A stretch of 46,667 nt of DNA, taken from NCBI GenBank assembly GCA_027076405.1, contig JALTJN010000393.1:1-46667 (forward strand), in the 5' to 3' direction. Positions 1 through 9,580 of the stretch are shown in pieces. The notes beneath the pieces are model-generated. The model saw nothing but the letters and a program-made list of their open reading frames with translations, was not told the origin of the DNA and did not search any database. Position 1 is the first letter of the stretch. Every line of letters starts with the position of its first letter. This DNA comes from Chromatiales bacterium. GTDB lineage: Bacteria > Pseudomonadota > Gammaproteobacteria > UBA6429. The position numbers and the translations under genes are program-made.

Positions 1-514
1 CTGATTTCACCATCATAGTATTGAGCAATGGATCATCAAACCAGCCGAGTGTCGAATACGCTCTGGCTCCTGCTACATAGACATCATAGCCTTCTTTTTT
101 TAATTCATTGGCATATGTTGTTGCCGCCTCTTTTGAAAAATAGCCCCGATAACTCAAACAACCAACAAACAGGAAACACCATTTCTTCGGTTCTACTGAA
201 AATTCCTTTGCAGCCACCACATTCCACACCGCATATTTGCGTTTTAGATCAGCATACATTCGATAACTGTCATTATCCGGGAGATCGAGGTTTTTTGAGG
301 CAAAATCACGTATATTTTGGCTATTTTGTAGCAATTTACGTAATTTTGCTTTTGTGCTTTCATCCGCAATAATCTCGGAAACTGGTTTTCTCTGTTCCAG
401 TAGCTCTGAATGCCCCGCCATGAGATCCATGTAATAGCCAAATGACGAACAGGCTGATACGGTTACAGCACTTACAACGAGAACACTGATTTTAATAATA
501 TTCATACTCATCAT
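1..514 (-). CDS. Predicted aminopeptidase lipoprotein (COG4324/PF10023-like), 3' part outside window
   Basis: The gene runs leftward off the window edge, so only about the first 171 residues are present. ATG codons at 514, 511 and 505 are in frame, and 514 gives the longest form. The N-terminus is a short hydrophobic stretch ending in VSAC, a lipobox that predicts export and lipid anchoring. The rest (for example LLEQRKPVSEII, SKNLDLPDNDSYRMYADL, VVAAKEFSVEPKKWCF, AYSTLGWFDDPL) matches what I recall of the COG4324 'predicted aminopeptidase' family. The zinc-binding HExxH part of that family would lie beyond base 1 and cannot be checked. The gene diverges from the moxR operon with about 60 bases between the starts. 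The family call rests on recalled sequence similarity. The lipoprotein signal is seen directly. Confidence 0.75.
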   Translation of the reverse strand, partial: MMSMNIIKISVLVVSAVTVSACSSFGYYMDLMAGHSELLEQRKPVSEIIADESTKAKLRKLLQNSQNIRDFASKNLDLPDNDSYRMYADLKRKYAVWNVVAAKEFSVEPKKWCFLFVGCLSYRGYFSKEAATTYANELKKEGYDVYVAGARAYSTLGWFDDPLLNTMMVKS

Positions 515-577
515 GGTAAACGAACAATTTATCTAATTTACGGTCTTATCTTCACTATATAACTAACTGCCGGGCTT

Positions 578-1498
578 ATGAAACAAAACAATCACAGCAC
601 CCAATTAAAAAACATTCTTGATTCTGCCAATCGTATTATTTTAGGTAAAAAACACAAACTGCGCTTGGCTCTCACCTGTATTTTGGCTAAGGGTCATCTT
701 CTTATTGAAGACTTACCCGGTGTTGGCAAAACCACATTGGCACATACCATGGCTAAATTACTCGGCCTGCAATTTAGCCGTATCCAGTTTACCAGTGACA
801 TGCTACCGGCAGATGTTCTTGGTATTTCAATTTATGAACAAAATAATAATCAGTTTACTTTTCACCCCGGCCCTATTTTTAACAATGTGCTTTTAGCCGA
901 TGAAATTAATCGTGCCACACCAAAAACTCAAAGTGCGCTGCTTGAAGCAATGGAAGAACAACAAGTGACTTTAGACGGCACAACACGTGAATTACCAAAA
1001 CCTTTTTTTGTTATTGCTACGCAAAATCCTTCTGAACAAATTGGCACCTTTCCCTTGCCTGAATCACAGCTTGATCGTTTTTTGATGTCTATTTCTCTGG
1101 GTTACCCTGATGCACAGGCAGAACGACAATTACTGATTGCCGATGATCGCCGTGATCTCTTAAACACGCTTAATGCCTGTTTAAATGAAAATGAACTTCA
1201 GGAAATGCAAAATGAGGTTCAGCATATAACCGTAACTGAAGCCTTACTCGATTATGTTCAGGCGCTTATTTCTTATTCCCGGGAATCCGGTTTATTTGAA
1301 TATGGTTTATCACCCCGCGCAGGTTTGGCTTTATTGCATGTGAGTAAAGCATGGGCAATGTTAAATGAACGTGATTATGTTATTCCTGAAGATGTTCAGT
1401 CTGTACTACCGAGTGTCGTTCGACATCGTTTACATCCGATTGATCCGGATGCCACACAAACACTCGATGCATTATTACAAGATGTTGCGATACCTTAA
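578..1498 (+). CDS. MoxR-family AAA+ ATPase
   Basis: This is a 306-residue AAA+ ATPase of the MoxR family, thought to act as a chaperone-like remodelling enzyme for partner proteins encoded nearby. Walker A (LPGVGKTTLAHTMA) lies near residues 47-60. Walker B (LLADEINRATPKTQSALLEAME) follows, then a sensor 1 region (FFVIATQNPSEQIGTFPLPE) and SQLDRF. The length is normal for the family and no motif is missing. It is the first gene of a rightward operon: the DUF58 gene starts three bases after its stop. The MoxR / DUF58 / transglutaminase trio is a widely conserved arrangement. The substrate is unknown. Confidence in the family is high, but no specific symbol is justified. Confidence 0.93.
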   Translation: MKQNNHSTQLKNILDSANRIILGKKHKLRLALTCILAKGHLLIEDLPGVGKTTLAHTMAKLLGLQFSRIQFTSDMLPADVLGISIYEQNNNQFTFHPGPIFNNVLLADEINRATPKTQSALLEAMEEQQVTLDGTTRELPKPFFVIATQNPSEQIGTFPLPESQLDRFLMSISLGYPDAQAERQLLIADDRRDLLNTLNACLNENELQEMQNEVQHITVTEALLDYVQALISYSRESGLFEYGLSPRAGLALLHVSKAWAMLNERDYVIPEDVQSVLPSVVRHRLHPIDPDATQTLDALLQDVAIP

Positions 1499-1501
1499 CG
1501 A

Positions 1502-2470
1502 ATGTTCACAGCTTTAAAAACAAAATTTGATCTACAGCGTTTTTTTGTCGGCGAAGGAGCGCGTAAAGCCCCTTATTTATTAACCGGGCGCCGTGTTTAT
1601 ATTTTACCAACAAAACAGGGCTTGGCTTTTGCACTTCTGCTTTTTATTATGTTACTGGGTTCAATAAATTACAGTAATAGTCTCGGTTACTTTTTAACTT
1701 TTTTACTTGCCAGTCTTTCAGTTGTTACTATTTTTCACACTTATAATAACCTGCTCAAACTCAGCTTTGGTCCAGCGATCTGTCATCCTGTATTTGCCGG
1801 CGAAGATACCAACTTTATTGTTCAGGTCAATAATTCAAATCATCAAAGCCGTTTTTCTGTTAATAGTTATACCCCTCAAAAATTGGTCATAACAACAGAC
1901 ATTGCGGCAAACAGTATTTCAAACTTAAGCATTAAACATCGTTTTGAAAAACGTGGACTTATTCCCCTGCCCCGTTTCACTGTCGAAAGCCGTTTTCCTT
2001 TTGGATTATTTCGCGCCTGGGCACTAATGCAATTTGATCAAAATCAGTTAGTTTATCCAAAACCTTCCCATCACTCGGCTTTACCAATTAAAAGCACAGG
2101 CTTGGCAGAAGGAAATAAACAAATTGATAACGGTACAGATGACTTTAAAGGACTTCGTACTTATATAGAAGGCGATGCCTTACAACACATTCACTGGAAA
2201 AGCTTTGCTCGTCACCATACCCTGCAAACAAAAGAATTTTCTTCTACTACTTCCAGCGAACTCTGGCTTAATTATAACGAAACAACAGTAACCGGTACTG
2301 AATTAAAGCTTTCACAACTCACTCGCTGGATTTTACTCGCTGAAAAACAGAACTTGAATTATGGATTACGCTTACCTGATAGTGTCGTTCAGCCAAATTC
2401 AGGTAAAAAACATTGTGATGCCTGCTTAAAACAACTCGCTTTATACGGTTTGCATGAAGCTGCTCAATAA
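1502..2470 (+). CDS. DUF58 domain protein
   Basis: This is a 322-residue membrane-anchored DUF58 protein. Two hydrophobic segments near residues 38-75 (QGLAFALLLFIMLLGSINY and the following FLTFLLASLSVVTIF) are followed by a soluble region. The DUF58 signature FKGLRTYIEGDALQHIHWKS lies near residues 216-235. Members adopt a von Willebrand A-like fold and nearly always sit beside MoxR ATPases, but their biochemical role is not established. The start is three bases after moxR. The 3' end overlaps the transglutaminase gene by 17 bases, which implies translational coupling. Nothing is broken or missing. Confidence 0.9.
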   Translation: MFTALKTKFDLQRFFVGEGARKAPYLLTGRRVYILPTKQGLAFALLLFIMLLGSINYSNSLGYFLTFLLASLSVVTIFHTYNNLLKLSFGPAICHPVFAGEDTNFIVQVNNSNHQSRFSVNSYTPQKLVITTDIAANSISNLSIKHRFEKRGLIPLPRFTVESRFPFGLFRAWALMQFDQNQLVYPKPSHHSALPIKSTGLAEGNKQIDNGTDDFKGLRTYIEGDALQHIHWKSFARHHTLQTKEFSSTTSSELWLNYNETTVTGTELKLSQLTRWILLAEKQNLNYGLRLPDSVVQPNSGKKHCDACLKQLALYGLHEAAQ

Positions 2471-4487
2471 ATTACAAAATCCGAATGTTCAACCGGCCGC
2501 TTTAATTTTATTGCTGGGCTTGTTTTTGGTTTTTATTCCACATTTTACTCATTTACCCTTGTGGTTAAGTGCCGTCATTGTTGCGCTTTTATTATGGCGT
2601 GGTGCATTTGAATTACAATTCTGCGCTATACCCGGAAAACTCATTCTTTTTTTACTCACCATTATGCTTTTGACCGGTATTGTCTTTAGTTACCATACTT
2701 TAATCGGTCGTAACGCCGGCTCTGCCATGTTACTTGGTTTACTGGCATTAAAACTTTTTGAAATTAAATCTTTTCGTGATGTTGCTCTGATTATTAATCT
2801 CGCTTTATTTTCTATTGTCATTAACTTCCTGTTTAATCAGTCTATTCCTGTTGCATTTACCATGCTGCTGGCTCTACTTTTTTTATTTACATCTTTAATT
2901 AGTTTTCAGCATGATTACAAAATATTAAATACAACTAATCCAGTCACCCTAATGGATATTCGTTTTAATGAAAAACAGCATTTTAATCTCGCTTTTAAGA
3001 TGTTATTACAGGCTATTCCTTTTGCGATTGTCTTATTTGTTCTGTTCCCTCGTGTTAATGGTCCTTTATGGGGGCTTCCTGAAGATGCTTTTTCTGCCAG
3101 CACCGGTTTGTCAGACAAAATGTCTCCCGGACGGATTAGTCAATTAAGTGATAACAATGCGGTTGCCTTTCGGGTTAAATTTGATTCTGTTATTCCTAAC
3201 AGCAGTCAACTTTACTGGCGCGGCCCGGTACTATGGCACTTCGATGGCTATGACTGGACCGCTCCCGGTAAAGATCGTGTTGCGATTAATCGTTTTCAAT
3301 TCACTGCTAAAAGTTCTAAAACAAGTTATACCGTAACACTGCAACCACATAATAATTTCTGGCTATTTGCATTAGATATTCCGGCATCATTACCAGTAAA
3401 CACTCAGCTATCAACCGATATGCAAGTACTATCATTACTGCCTGTTAACAAATTAAAACGCTACCAGATAACGTCTTATACACAATATAACTTACCGGCA
3501 AATCCGAAAGTGTCGATGGCACGCTACTTAAAGTTACCGCAGTCTTATTCCAACGAACCCGGTAGTCAGCTATATCAAAGTCGAAAGCTGATTAACAAAC
3601 TCAAGGTTGCTGGCGATCCTCAAACAACGATAAATAATGTCCTAAAATATTTCTCAACAGAAAATTTTTATTACAGCAGGAAGCCTCCGCTTTTGCATCA
3701 TAATCCTGTTGACGAATTTTTATTTGAATCTAAACGCGGCTATTGTGAACATTACGCCTCAAGCTTTACTGTATTGATGCGACTTGCAGGAATTCCGGCT
3801 CGTATTGTCACGGGTTATCAAGGAGGCGAAATTAATCCTATTGATAATTATATGACTGTTCGTCAGTCAGATGCACATGCCTGGTCTGAAGTTTTTCTTG
3901 CTAAGAAAGGCTGGCTGAGGATTGATCCAACTGCTGCAATACCGCCGGGCAATATAGAAAATAGTGATGATGCCCGCCGCTTGAATTCTAATCTTAAACG
4001 GGCTTCACGTATTTATGATACAAACTGGTTATCCAGACAAATAAAACAAATGCGTTTTGCCTGGGATGCAGTTAATAATCGCTGGAACCAATGGATATTG
4101 GGTTACGATAATAAAAAACAAAAAGCATTTTTTGCTGCAATTGGTATTCCTGATATTACATGGCAGGGCTTATCCCAATTATTATTCGGCATTTTAGGCA
4201 TTCTCACGGCGTTGCTCGCTTTCATTATTTTTTCTGCCAGACAACACAATGATTCAGCACAAAAACTGTATGATAAATTCCTTAAAAAACTGACCAGATA
4301 TAAATTAGTGAAGGAACCATCAGAAGGAGCTGATGATTTTTGTAAAAGAGCGGTCATTGCTCTTCCAAAAAACAAAGCAGATATTGAATTGATCACACTA
4401 TTGTATCAAAAATTGCGCTATTCTTTCCCTGACAAAAATCTGGAAAAACAACTTAGTAAAAACATTAATATATTTAAAATTCATTAA
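2454..4487 (+). CDS. tgpA: TgpA-like transmembrane transglutaminase (DUF3488/transglutaminase-like/DUF4129)
   Basis: This 677-residue inner-membrane protein has a papain-like transglutaminase domain. The first ~200 residues contain about six hydrophobic helices (DUF3488-type). An extracytoplasmic region follows, with the transglutaminase core near residues 420-500. The catalytic triad is visible as Cys in RGYCEHYASSF, His in SDAHAWSEVF and Asp in WLRIDPTAA. A further membrane helix (LLFGILGILTALLAFIIF) and a short cytoplasmic DUF4129-type tail end the protein. The layout matches Pseudomonas TgpA, an essential protein proposed to act in the envelope. It is the third gene of the moxR operon and overlaps the DUF58 gene. 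The catalytic residues are intact, so activity is plausible, but the substrate is unknown. Confidence 0.9.
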   Translation: MKLLNKLQNPNVQPAALILLLGLFLVFIPHFTHLPLWLSAVIVALLLWRGAFELQFCAIPGKLILFLLTIMLLTGIVFSYHTLIGRNAGSAMLLGLLALKLFEIKSFRDVALIINLALFSIVINFLFNQSIPVAFTMLLALLFLFTSLISFQHDYKILNTTNPVTLMDIRFNEKQHFNLAFKMLLQAIPFAIVLFVLFPRVNGPLWGLPEDAFSASTGLSDKMSPGRISQLSDNNAVAFRVKFDSVIPNSSQLYWRGPVLWHFDGYDWTAPGKDRVAINRFQFTAKSSKTSYTVTLQPHNNFWLFALDIPASLPVNTQLSTDMQVLSLLPVNKLKRYQITSYTQYNLPANPKVSMARYLKLPQSYSNEPGSQLYQSRKLINKLKVAGDPQTTINNVLKYFSTENFYYSRKPPLLHHNPVDEFLFESKRGYCEHYASSFTVLMRLAGIPARIVTGYQGGEINPIDNYMTVRQSDAHAWSEVFLAKKGWLRIDPTAAIPPGNIENSDDARRLNSNLKRASRIYDTNWLSRQIKQMRFAWDAVNNRWNQWILGYDNKKQKAFFAAIGIPDITWQGLSQLLFGILGILTALLAFIIFSARQHNDSAQKLYDKFLKKLTRYKLVKEPSEGADDFCKRAVIALPKNKADIELITLLYQKLRYSFPDKNLEKQLSKNINIFKIH

Positions 4488-4500
4488 CACGCCATTTACT

Positions 4501-4914
4501 ATGAAATACCTATTCTTTTTCTTATTGTTCATTTCTACTGCAACTTATTCCGGTGATTTAAAACCTTTTACATCTGACGGCTGCAGTGCTTTTCCGGATG
4601 GCACTCTTAAACAAAATAATTTATGGCTAGGCTGTTGTATTCAACATGATATCGCGTACTGGAAAGGCGGTAGCCGAGATGAAAGAAAACAAGCCGATCT
4701 TAAATTAAAACAATGTGTTGCAAAAGTTGGCCAGCCGGAAATTGCTAAATTAATGCTTGCCGGCGTTCGTGTGGGCGGCACACCCTATTTTCCAACCACT
4801 TTTCGCTGGGGCTATGGCTGGCCTTATTTTAGGGGGTATAAAAAATTAACTGCGGCTGAAATCGAAGAAATTAAACTTAAATTTAATAATAGCCAATCTA
4901 TAAAGGACAAATGA
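4501..4914 (+). CDS. Secreted phospholipase A2-like protein
   Basis: This is a 137-residue protein with an N-terminal signal peptide (MKYLFFFLLFISTATYSG). The mature part has SDGCSAFPDGT, then WLGCCIQHDIAYWKGG, then a helix ending KLKQCV. The CCxxHD motif is the catalytic-site signature of phospholipase A2 folds, where His and Asp form the active pair and the cysteines make disulfides. The calcium-loop part is not obvious, so lipase activity is an inference. It lies 13 bases after tgpA and its stop overlaps the next reading frame, so it is probably the fourth gene of the moxR operon. Similar small CCxxHD proteins are usually annotated as hypothetical. Export is well supported, function moderately. 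Confidence 0.7.
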   Translation: MKYLFFFLLFISTATYSGDLKPFTSDGCSAFPDGTLKQNNLWLGCCIQHDIAYWKGGSRDERKQADLKLKQCVAKVGQPEIAKLMLAGVRVGGTPYFPTTFRWGYGWPYFRGYKKLTAAEIEEIKLKFNNSQSIKDK

Positions 4915-4916
4915 AT

Positions 4917-5501
4917 ATGGAAATTGGAGCAAGTTTATTTCCTAAACACTTTCATGAAATATTATCTGACTCTCAATCATTAGGATTTAACCAGTTATCT
5001 GATTCCTCGATCGGCTCCCTTTTATCCACACTATCTGCTTCAAAACCAAATGGTCGCTTTATCGAGCTTGGCACGGGAACCGGTTTATCGACATCCTGGT
5101 TATTACACGGTATGGATAAAATTTCGTCTCTGATTAGCGTTGATGAAGATCAGCAGCTTTTATCAATTGCTAAAAAATATCTTGATTCTGATGAGCGGGT
5201 AAAATTTGTTCAGGGAAAAGGAGAAGATATTATTTTAAACACTGAGCCTGGTAGCATTGATTTTATTTTTGCAGATACGTGGCCGGGTAAATATTATTAT
5301 CTTGATGAAACCTTATCTTTATTAAAAACCGGGGGATTGTATATCATAGATGATATGTTGCCACAGGATAACTGGCCCGAAAAACATACTGAAAAAGCAC
5401 AAAATTTAATTCATTCTTTAGAAAATCGAAGTGATATCATTTTATCTAAATTATGCTGGTCTACCGGTGTTATTGTTTGTACTAAAATAAATCCGATTTA
5501 A
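4917..5501 (+). CDS. Class I SAM-dependent methyltransferase
   Basis: This protein of about 194 residues has a Rossmann-type SAM-binding core: motif I FIELGTGTGLSTSWLL, an acidic residue in SVDEDQQLLSIA, then IDFIFADTWPGKYYYL and a post-motif GGLYIIDDML. It resembles O-methyltransferases of the DUF1442/CmoM-like type, and the acceptor is unknown. I chose ATG 4917 because AGGA at 4904-4907 lies nine bases upstream of it. An in-frame ATG at 4911 would overlap the previous stop codon (ATGA) but leaves only three bases to that ribosome site. It is the last gene of the rightward moxR operon and converges on mnmE, whose stop is 14 bases away. I see no terminator between them. Confidence 0.8.
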   Translation: MEIGASLFPKHFHEILSDSQSLGFNQLSDSSIGSLLSTLSASKPNGRFIELGTGTGLSTSWLLHGMDKISSLISVDEDQQLLSIAKKYLDSDERVKFVQGKGEDIILNTEPGSIDFIFADTWPGKYYYLDETLSLLKTGGLYIIDDMLPQDNWPEKHTEKAQNLIHSLENRSDIILSKLCWSTGVIVCTKINPI

Positions 5502-5514
5502 ATTTATTATTAAG

Positions 5515-6858
5515 CTATTTACCAATACAAAAGCTTGAAAAGATTTTTCCGAGTAACGCATCACTACTGACATAACCGGTAATTTCTCCTAACGCTTGTT
5601 GTGCTTGTCGAAGATCTTCAGCGAGCAACTCACCGGCTTTTGATTCCTGTAATTGAGTCTGACCATTTACAACAAACTCTTTAGCTCGAATTAACGCATC
5701 TAAATGTCGCCGACGGGCAAGAAATACCCCTTCGGTTAGTCCTGTGTAACCCATGATCTTTTTCAGATGCTCTCGTAATAATTCAACTCCCTCACCTGAT
5801 TTTGCCGAGAGGAAAATTTCATTGTTTTCTTCTTTTGCCGGTGAATCTGTTAAATCAATTTTATTATGGATAATGGTTACTTCTAAAGATGCTGGTAATT
5901 TCTTGCGGATCTCTTCATCTTCTGCGGTTATCCCTGTTTTATCGTCTACTAATAAAAGTGCCCGATCAGCTTGTTCAATTTCAATCCAGGTTCGTTTTAT
6001 TCCTTCCTGTTCAACCACATCATCGCTTTCACGTAATCCGGCGGTATCAATAACATGTAATGGCATACCGTCAATATTTATTTCTTCTCGTAAAACATCA
6101 CGGGTTGTTCCGGCAATATGAGTAACAATGGCAGAATCACGACCCGCCAATGCATTTAACAAACTGGATTTTCCGGTGTTTGGCTGACCAATCAACACCA
6201 CTCGCATTCCATCCCGCAACAAAACACCTTGTTGTGCCGATGCAAATATTTTATCCATTTCCGCTAAAATATTATCCAGACTTTGTGTCACATGGCCATC
6301 CGAAAGGAAATCAATTTCTTCTTCGGGGAAATCTATCGCCGCTTCTACATACATACGCAGGTGAGTTAGCGCTTCCACACTTTGATCGATGCGCCGTGAA
6401 AAATCTCCCTGTAATGACTTAACTGCTGATCTTGCTGCCTGCTCGGATCCCGCTTCTATTAAATCTGCTATGGCTTCTGCCTGCGCTAAATCAACCTTAT
6501 CATTTAGAAATGCTCGTTCAGAAAACTCACCGGCTCTGGCAATTCTTGCGCCTAAGTCAATGACCCGTTTCAGCAACAAATCCATCACAACCGGACCGCC
6601 ATGGCCCTGTAACTCCAGCACATCTTCGCCGGTAAAAGAATTTGGTGCGACAAAATAGAGGGCTAAACCTGAATCGATGGTTTCTTGATTTTGATCTAAA
6701 AAAGGAAGGTAATCTGCAAAACGAGGTTGTGGGATTTTGCCTAATATTTCATTGGCGATATTTTTTGCTAATGGGCCGGAAACCCGAATAATACCCACAC
6801 CGCCCCGACCGGGCGGTGTTGCAATTGCTGCAATGGTATCAGTATTTTGCTCTATCAT
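5515..6858 (-). CDS. mnmE: tRNA modification GTPase MnmE
   Basis: MnmE (TrmE) is a 447-residue GTPase that works with MnmG to make the 5-carboxymethylaminomethyl (or related) modification on U34 of tRNAs. The N-terminal tetrahydrofolate-binding domain begins with [23 protein letters not shown]. The inserted G domain has [16 protein letters not shown] (G1), the DTAGLRE motif (G3) and HNKIDL (G4). The protein ends with the invariant CIGK, whose cysteine is needed for the reaction. The length matches the family. It is the last gene of the leftward rpmH-rnpA-yidD-yidC-mnmE cluster, and its partner mnmG lies at 19 kb in the same window. Confidence 0.97.
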   Translation of the reverse strand: MIEQNTDTIAAIATPPGRGGVGIIRVSGPLAKNIANEILGKIPQPRFADYLPFLDQNQETIDSGLALYFVAPNSFTGEDVLELQGHGGPVVMDLLLKRVIDLGARIARAGEFSERAFLNDKVDLAQAEAIADLIEAGSEQAARSAVKSLQGDFSRRIDQSVEALTHLRMYVEAAIDFPEEEIDFLSDGHVTQSLDNILAEMDKIFASAQQGVLLRDGMRVVLIGQPNTGKSSLLNALAGRDSAIVTHIAGTTRDVLREEINIDGMPLHVIDTAGLRESDDVVEQEGIKRTWIEIEQADRALLLVDDKTGITAEDEEIRKKLPASLEVTIIHNKIDLTDSPAKEENNEIFLSAKSGEGVELLREHLKKIMGYTGLTEGVFLARRRHLDALIRAKEFVVNGQTQLQESKAGELLAEDLRQAQQALGEITGYVSSDALLGKIFSSFCIGK

Positions 6859-6882
6859 TATTTACCGTCATTTCGGTAACCG

Positions 6883-8571
6883 TTATGACTTTATAACAAC
6901 CCGCGTGATATACCACTGTTGTGTAATTGATAAAGTATTATTTACCACCCAGTATAAAACCAAACCTGACGGGAAGAAGGCAAAGAATATCGTAAACACA
7001 AACGGTAGTGCCGACATGATTTTTGCCTGCATCGGATCCATCGGTGGTGGATTTAACTTTTGCTGAATAAACATTGTTATACCCATTAATAAAGGTAAAA
7101 CAAAATACGGATCTTTTGCAGATAAATCTGTGAACCAGAAAATCCAGTCTGCCTGTCGTAATTCTACACTTTCCAGCAAGACCCAATACAGGGAAATAAA
7201 GACCGGTATTTGTACAAGAATAGGTAAACAACCACCCAACGGATTAATTTTTTCTTCTTTGTACATTTTCATCATGGCCTGATTCATCTTTTGACGATCA
7301 TCACCAAAACGTTCTTTCATTGCCGCGAGGCGTGGCTGCACTTTACGCATGTTAGCCATTGATTTATAACTGGCTTCAGACAGTTTATAAAACAGCAGCT
7401 TAATAAACATGGTTAATAAAATAATTGACCAACCCCAGTTACCAACAAAATTATGTATTTTTGTTAACAGCCAAAAAATAGGTTTTGCTATAAAAGTCAG
7501 CACTCCGTAATCAACGGTTAATTCCAGACCAGGTGCGAGCTTCTCTAATTCTTGTTGAATTTTAGGGCCGGCATATAAGGTATTATTTAATTCCTGCGTT
7601 GCACCATTTGCTACATGAATTTCTTTTGATGCTTTCATTCCCATAATATAACGTGAATCTTTTAAATCACGGGTAAAGTAACTTTGCTCACTGTCAGCAG
7701 GTGGAATCCAGGCAGCTAGAAAATAATGCTGAATTATTGCTGCCCAACCACTTTTAACATTACGATTTAAATCTTCATCTGACATATCCGAAAATTTAAT
7801 TTTTTCATATTTTTCTTCCGGGCTATATAAAACACCGCCCGTATAGGTATAAATGAATGATGACTTATTTTCATCTTCATAATCTTTACGTTGTAATTGT
7901 TGATATAAATTACCGCGCCAGGTTTTGCCGCTCTTATTAATTATTTTATGCGAAACAGTAATATCATAATGGCCACGTTTTAAGCGGTATGTTTTTATAA
8001 ATAAAACATTATCCGGGCTAGTCCAGTATAAATTAACTTCTACGCTATCTTTTCCATCAACCAGTTTGTATTGAGTTTTTTCTACTTTATATATCGTATT
8101 ATGGTTTGGTGCAGCAATCACTGTTCCGTCATTAGCCGGACGTTTACCGGCAAAACCTGATTGTGCAATAAAGATGTCTTTCGTTGCGTCATCCATTAAG
8201 CGGAATGATTTTTTATCATCCTTATTTGTCTTTGGATATTTTATTAAATCAACAACGCGTACATCTCCACCATAAGAATCTATTTCCACTCGTAAAACAT
8301 CAGACTCAACAATAACTCGTTGTGCGTGTGGTAAAGCTTTTGCAGATAAATTCTCTGCGGGTCTGATTGAGGTTGGAATAGCAGAAGTGGTATCAACAGT
8401 AGAAGGTCTGTCTGAGCCAACAGGAATATCTGCTGCCGGATTCTGTGTCGAATTATTTGTTGTTTGTACGGTAGTAACAGGTTTAGGTGCAAACTCTAGT
8501 TGCCAGGCATCATACGCAAGATATAAAAGAAAAAATAAACCAATTGTTAAAAATAAACGTTGTTGTTCCAT
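6883..8571 (-). CDS. yidC: Membrane protein insertase YidC
   Basis: YidC is a 562-residue inner-membrane insertase that acts alone or with SecYEG. The first transmembrane helix is LFLTIGLFFLLYLAYDAW. The large periplasmic beta-sandwich domain (about residues 60-340) is the form found in Gram-negative bacteria. The C-terminal catalytic core has about five helices, starting at GNWGWSIILLTMFIKLLFY and containing the cytoplasmic loop with MKERFGDDRQKMNQAMMKMYKEE. The length is close to that of E. coli YidC. It is followed by mnmE 24 bases downstream and preceded by yidD 19 bases upstream, so all belong to one operon. The ATP synthase c subunit encoded in this window is a classic YidC substrate. 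Confidence 0.97.
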   Translation of the reverse strand: MEQQRLFLTIGLFFLLYLAYDAWQLEFAPKPVTTVQTTNNSTQNPAADIPVGSDRPSTVDTTSAIPTSIRPAENLSAKALPHAQRVIVESDVLRVEIDSYGGDVRVVDLIKYPKTNKDDKKSFRLMDDATKDIFIAQSGFAGKRPANDGTVIAAPNHNTIYKVEKTQYKLVDGKDSVEVNLYWTSPDNVLFIKTYRLKRGHYDITVSHKIINKSGKTWRGNLYQQLQRKDYEDENKSSFIYTYTGGVLYSPEEKYEKIKFSDMSDEDLNRNVKSGWAAIIQHYFLAAWIPPADSEQSYFTRDLKDSRYIMGMKASKEIHVANGATQELNNTLYAGPKIQQELEKLAPGLELTVDYGVLTFIAKPIFWLLTKIHNFVGNWGWSIILLTMFIKLLFYKLSEASYKSMANMRKVQPRLAAMKERFGDDRQKMNQAMMKMYKEEKINPLGGCLPILVQIPVFISLYWVLLESVELRQADWIFWFTDLSAKDPYFVLPLLMGITMFIQQKLNPPPMDPMQAKIMSALPFVFTIFFAFFPSGLVLYWVVNNTLSITQQWYITRVVIKS

Positions 8572-8590
8572 ATTAAAACTTCTTCTTATG

Positions 8591-8842
8591 TTAGTTTTCT
8601 AAATGATTGTTTTGTTTTTTATCGCTATCACTTTCCGGAACCGGATCATAACCGGACTTACCCAACGGATGACAGCTTGCAATGCGTTTTATTGCAATCC
8701 AGCCACCTTTAAAAATACCAAACCGCATAACAGCTGTTTGTGCATATTCAGAACAAGTGGGTGTATAACGGCAACTCGGACCTAAAATCGGGCTTATCAG
8801 ATACCGATACAACCCTATTATACCTGAGATTACTTTACGCAT
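8591..8842 (-). CDS. yidD: Membrane protein insertion efficiency factor YidD
   Basis: This is an 83-residue YidD-family protein. The conserved core [20 protein letters not shown], followed by SEYAQTAV, ends with [16 protein letters not shown]. The three cysteines and the HPLGxxGxDPVP motif are diagnostic. YidD is a small membrane-associated protein that helps YidC insert inner-membrane proteins. Its first 13 bases overlap the end of rnpA in another frame, as in most gammaproteobacteria, so it is translationally coupled. The N-terminal amphipathic helix is present and the tail is short. Confidence 0.95.
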   Translation of the reverse strand: MRKVISGIIGLYRYLISPILGPSCRYTPTCSEYAQTAVMRFGIFKGGWIAIKRIASCHPLGKSGYDPVPESDSDKKQNNHLEN

Positions 8843-9189
8843 TTTTTACTTAAGATATGCCAGTTTTTTGATAACAAATCGAGCAGTTCCTGATTTGTTT
8901 TACGCAATGCACCCGCTCGAGCAACAACCACAATATCAATACCTTCGATGATATTCATATGTTGACGGAAACTTTCCCGGGTAAGACGTTTAAAACGATT
9001 TCGCGAAACAGCTAATTTAAGCTGTTTCTTTGCCACTGCGAGGCCTAATCGAGCCGTTTTGTGATTATTCTTTATACCTAACATCAACATACTTGCATCG
9101 CCCTGTTTTACGCAGGGTTTTGCAAATACATTTTGGAATTCAGAAGCTTGGGTTAACCGTTGCTGCCTGGTGAAACGACCGGTTAACAT
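8830..9189 (-). CDS. rnpA: Ribonuclease P protein component
   Basis: This is a 119-residue RNase P protein subunit, which binds the catalytic M1 RNA and helps it cleave pre-tRNA leaders. The signature [17 protein letters not shown] contains the RNR motif that contacts the RNA. The start [22 protein letters not shown] is typical of the family. It lies 17 bases downstream of rpmH and overlaps yidD by 13 bases, so it belongs to the rpmH operon. No unusual residues were seen. Confidence 0.96.
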   Translation of the reverse strand: MLTGRFTRQQRLTQASEFQNVFAKPCVKQGDASMLMLGIKNNHKTARLGLAVAKKQLKLAVSRNRFKRLTRESFRQHMNIIEGIDIVVVARAGALRKTNQELLDLLSKNWHILSKKCVK

Positions 9190-9206
9190 AGAAATGATAA
9201 ACCGTA

Positions 9207-9341
9207 TTAAGGAGCGAGACGCTTACGGCCTTTTGCACGACGTGCATTGATAACCTTGCGGCCACCTACTGTCTTCATACGTGCACGAAAACCATGAGTA
9301 CGAGCGCGTTTTAAATTACTTGGTTGAAATGTTCTTTTCAT
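9207..9341 (-). CDS. rpmH: 50S ribosomal protein L34
   Basis: This 44-residue ribosomal protein was read directly from the reverse strand: it begins [18 protein letters not shown] and ends GRKRLAP. Every residue fits bacterial L34, a basic protein bound to 23S rRNA. It is the first gene of the leftward cluster, with a good sigma70 promoter about 75-100 bases upstream, and it diverges from dnaA. Confidence 0.98.
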   Translation of the reverse strand: MKRTFQPSNLKRARTHGFRARMKTVGGRKVINARRAKGRKRLAP

Positions 9342-9411
9342 AGCGATAACCGTTCAATAATGTGTTTTAGACTAAAAATAATCTCAACAACTGTTCAAAA
9401 AATAGGCGCGA

Positions 9412-9440
9412 ACAATACTGCTCAGAGCGCATAATGTCAA
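9412..9440 (-). promoter_or_regulatory. Probable sigma70 promoter of the rpmH-rnpA-yidD-yidC-mnmE operon
   Basis: On the reverse strand a perfect -35 box TTGACA (9440-9435) is separated by exactly 17 bases from TATTGT (9417-9412), which matches four of six -10 bases. Transcription would start near base 9405, about 60 bases before the rpmH ATG. It is the only consensus-like promoter I see in the rpmH-dnaA intergenic region on this strand. Confidence 0.75.
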
Positions 9441-9504
9441 CCTAATTCAGTATTTTTACTGTTTTTAGCAGTTAGTCGCTATCTGTTATATTTCTTTCAA
9501 TGCC

Positions 9505-9513
9505 TGTGGATAA
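9505..9513 (-). promoter_or_regulatory. DnaA box upstream of dnaA
   Basis: TGTGGATAA is the reverse complement of the consensus DnaA box TTATCCACA. It lies 68 bases upstream of the dnaA start codon, where DnaA commonly represses its own gene. The rest of the 239-base rpmH-dnaA gap holds no second perfect box and looks otherwise AT-rich without structure. Confidence 0.8.
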
Positions 9514-9580
9514 CTTTTTCAGTTGAGGTTAAACTCCCTCATCAATTTTTCGTCATTTATTATCAATTCGGGGGTATGCT

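Noticed and set aside
244..441. A 65-codon leftward reading frame near the left edge.
   Set aside because: It is a shadow of the aminopeptidase lipoprotein in another frame and would need a TTG start.
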